NCBI GenBank assembly: GCA_014529385.2
Contig: CM043942.1
Coordinates: 23,240,491 to 23,304,490, forward strand
Direction: 5' to 3'
Length of the DNA: 64,000 bases
Origin: Adiantum capillus-veneris
Lineage: Eukaryota > Streptophyta > Polypodiopsida > Polypodiales > Pteridaceae
Under the pieces are notes generated by a model that was not told where the DNA came from, searched no databases, and saw only the letters and a program-made list of their open reading frames with translations. Shown piece after piece: positions 63,018-64,000 of this stretch. The first letter of the stretch is position 1. Every line of letters begins with the position of its first letter. A program made the translations under genes and the position numbers.

Positions 63018-64000
63018 TCATGTATCTGAGGAGTTCAGAATTTTTTTGACCATTTCCTGGCGTTTATTTTGCGCGTAAGGCAACTCCCCAGTCAAGAGGG
63101 ACTGCGCTATGGCATTTGGGTCAGTTGAGCCAATGGAAGCATGTATCCCTATCTGGGCAAGCACTTTACCACGAAAGCCAGTGCCAAACGCTGTGCATAC
63201 AAGGGATCTACGCACTAGGAACACTTGATGCGCAGTTTGAGCAATGGTACTCAAACACAAAAACTTGCTCAAAGCTTTTAACGACCAAGTCATAAAATGG
63301 GCTTGGGGAGTAAATTCATTATGGATAATGGCCACATCGCCAGGGGGGAGTTGTCCGAGGTAATGCACAAGGGAAGCTTGAGGTCCAAAGCCCGTCCGCT
63401 TGCCACCCGTCCTTGCAGCAAAATCATCAACCTCCACAACATCCTGTCATAAACCGATGAAGGTTGAGAAAAAAGACAACGAAGGATAAAATAGTAACAT
63501 GAAAATTAGGTACAGTTTACCTCCTGCTCCTTGTCATCCTCCTCCCTGTTGCCCTTTGCATCCAAGTCAATGGTCCCATGCACCACAGATACAAGCTTTG
63601 GATCATCAGATGGGAGGTTGCATAATCGCATAGGCATCCTAGCAGCCTCAACCTTGGCTTGCGTGGCTTGGAAATCTTCATCAACCACGTGCAACTGCTC
63701 TGCTGCCAGGACCTCCGCACATACAACTGCAATAGTGTCAGCAACAGAGTCCCCATCTGGCAAGAGCTTGCTTTCTAGGGCATCTGGCGTATTGTCTAAG
63801 GGACATTTGCTGCTGTTGCATAGCACGCTCAAGCATTCATCCATGCGCAGGCCAAATGCTTTTTCCAAATCATGCAGGAACACAAACTCCTCCCTATCCA
63901 CTAACACTGAGGAGAAGCGGCTAATTTCTACCTCTGGGATAGCCACATCCGTCAGTGGTAGTGGCACTGGAGTGTCACTAGGGCCAGCCGCAACTATGGA
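63018..64000 (-). CDS. Two-exon gene of unknown function, 5' end outside window
   Basis: Minus strand, convergent to the H3-like gene. Exon 1 (64000-63521) is open to the window edge and ends at GAG|GTAAAC. The intron 63520-63444 is 77 bp with a TTATGACAG acceptor. Exon 2 (63443-63018) joins in phase 0 and ends at TGA 63018-63020. The visible protein is about 300 residues: an acidic segment (REEDDKEQE) just before the junction, then DVVEVDDFAARTGGKRTGFG, VHYLGQLPPGDVAIIHNEF and a C-terminal VKKILNSSDT. No stops or frameshifts. No family, signal peptide or membrane helix recognised. G+C is higher than the surrounding repeats, as in the H3-like gene. Confidence 0.65.

Overview
The window looks like nuclear DNA of a land plant with a large, repeat-rich genome. 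A fern or other seed-free plant is my guess (low confidence). The plant evidence is: a chromovirus primed by initiator tRNA-Met, an Athila/Tat-like Ty3 element primed by tRNA-Asp, short introns with plant-type splice sites, and site II (TGGGCC) plus TATA promoter motifs. No rRNA, tRNA, CRISPR or bacterial-type operon was seen. Most of the window is transposable elements, often nested, with very long dinucleotide arrays.

1-8.9 kb: decayed Ty1/copia pieces (gag/protease on the minus strand near 2.5-3.0 kb; protease-integrase-RT on the plus strand at 6.7-8.9 kb) and one LTR with its polypurine tract at 5.1 kb. 8.9-21.4 kb: a non-LTR element (LINE) split by a complete, very young Ty3 chromovirus (10251-19168, minus strand, intact 1649-residue Gag-Pol, TSD TATCT). 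21.4-32.2 kb: an Athila/Tat-like Ty3 element (TSD ATTAT) with broken gag, no reverse transcriptase or RNase H, an integrase fused to a second retropepsin-like domain, and a small spliced accessory ORF behind an internal polypurine tract. 32.2-33.3 kb: a compound minisatellite/microsatellite.

33.3-45 kb holds two diverged copies of an undescribed unit. Each has a minus-strand ORF of about 170 codons with a TATA box. A short plus-strand first exon lies divergently about 0.8-1.2 kb away, followed by intron-like T-rich DNA. The ORF copies differ mostly at synonymous sites, so it was under protein-level selection before each copy gained a stop. 45-57 kb contains a small LTR pair, a duplicated Ty3 RT fragment, a copia-type LTR with PBS, a degenerate relative of the chromovirus LTR, and long G-poor non-coding DNA.

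57.4-64 kb is the most unusual part. A decayed four-exon transposase-like gene (GGDxK...CxxC...QGxE type) is followed by a histone H3-like gene with its own promoter. That gene begins with an H3-tail mimic (RTKQTA), carries a tail of about 200 residues and has a full H3 fold, with one frameshift. Three near-perfect 170-240 bp palindromes, repeated about every 500 bp, come next. A convergent two-exon gene of unknown function runs off the right edge. The transposase, histone and hairpins may be parts of one composite mobile element; that is inference.
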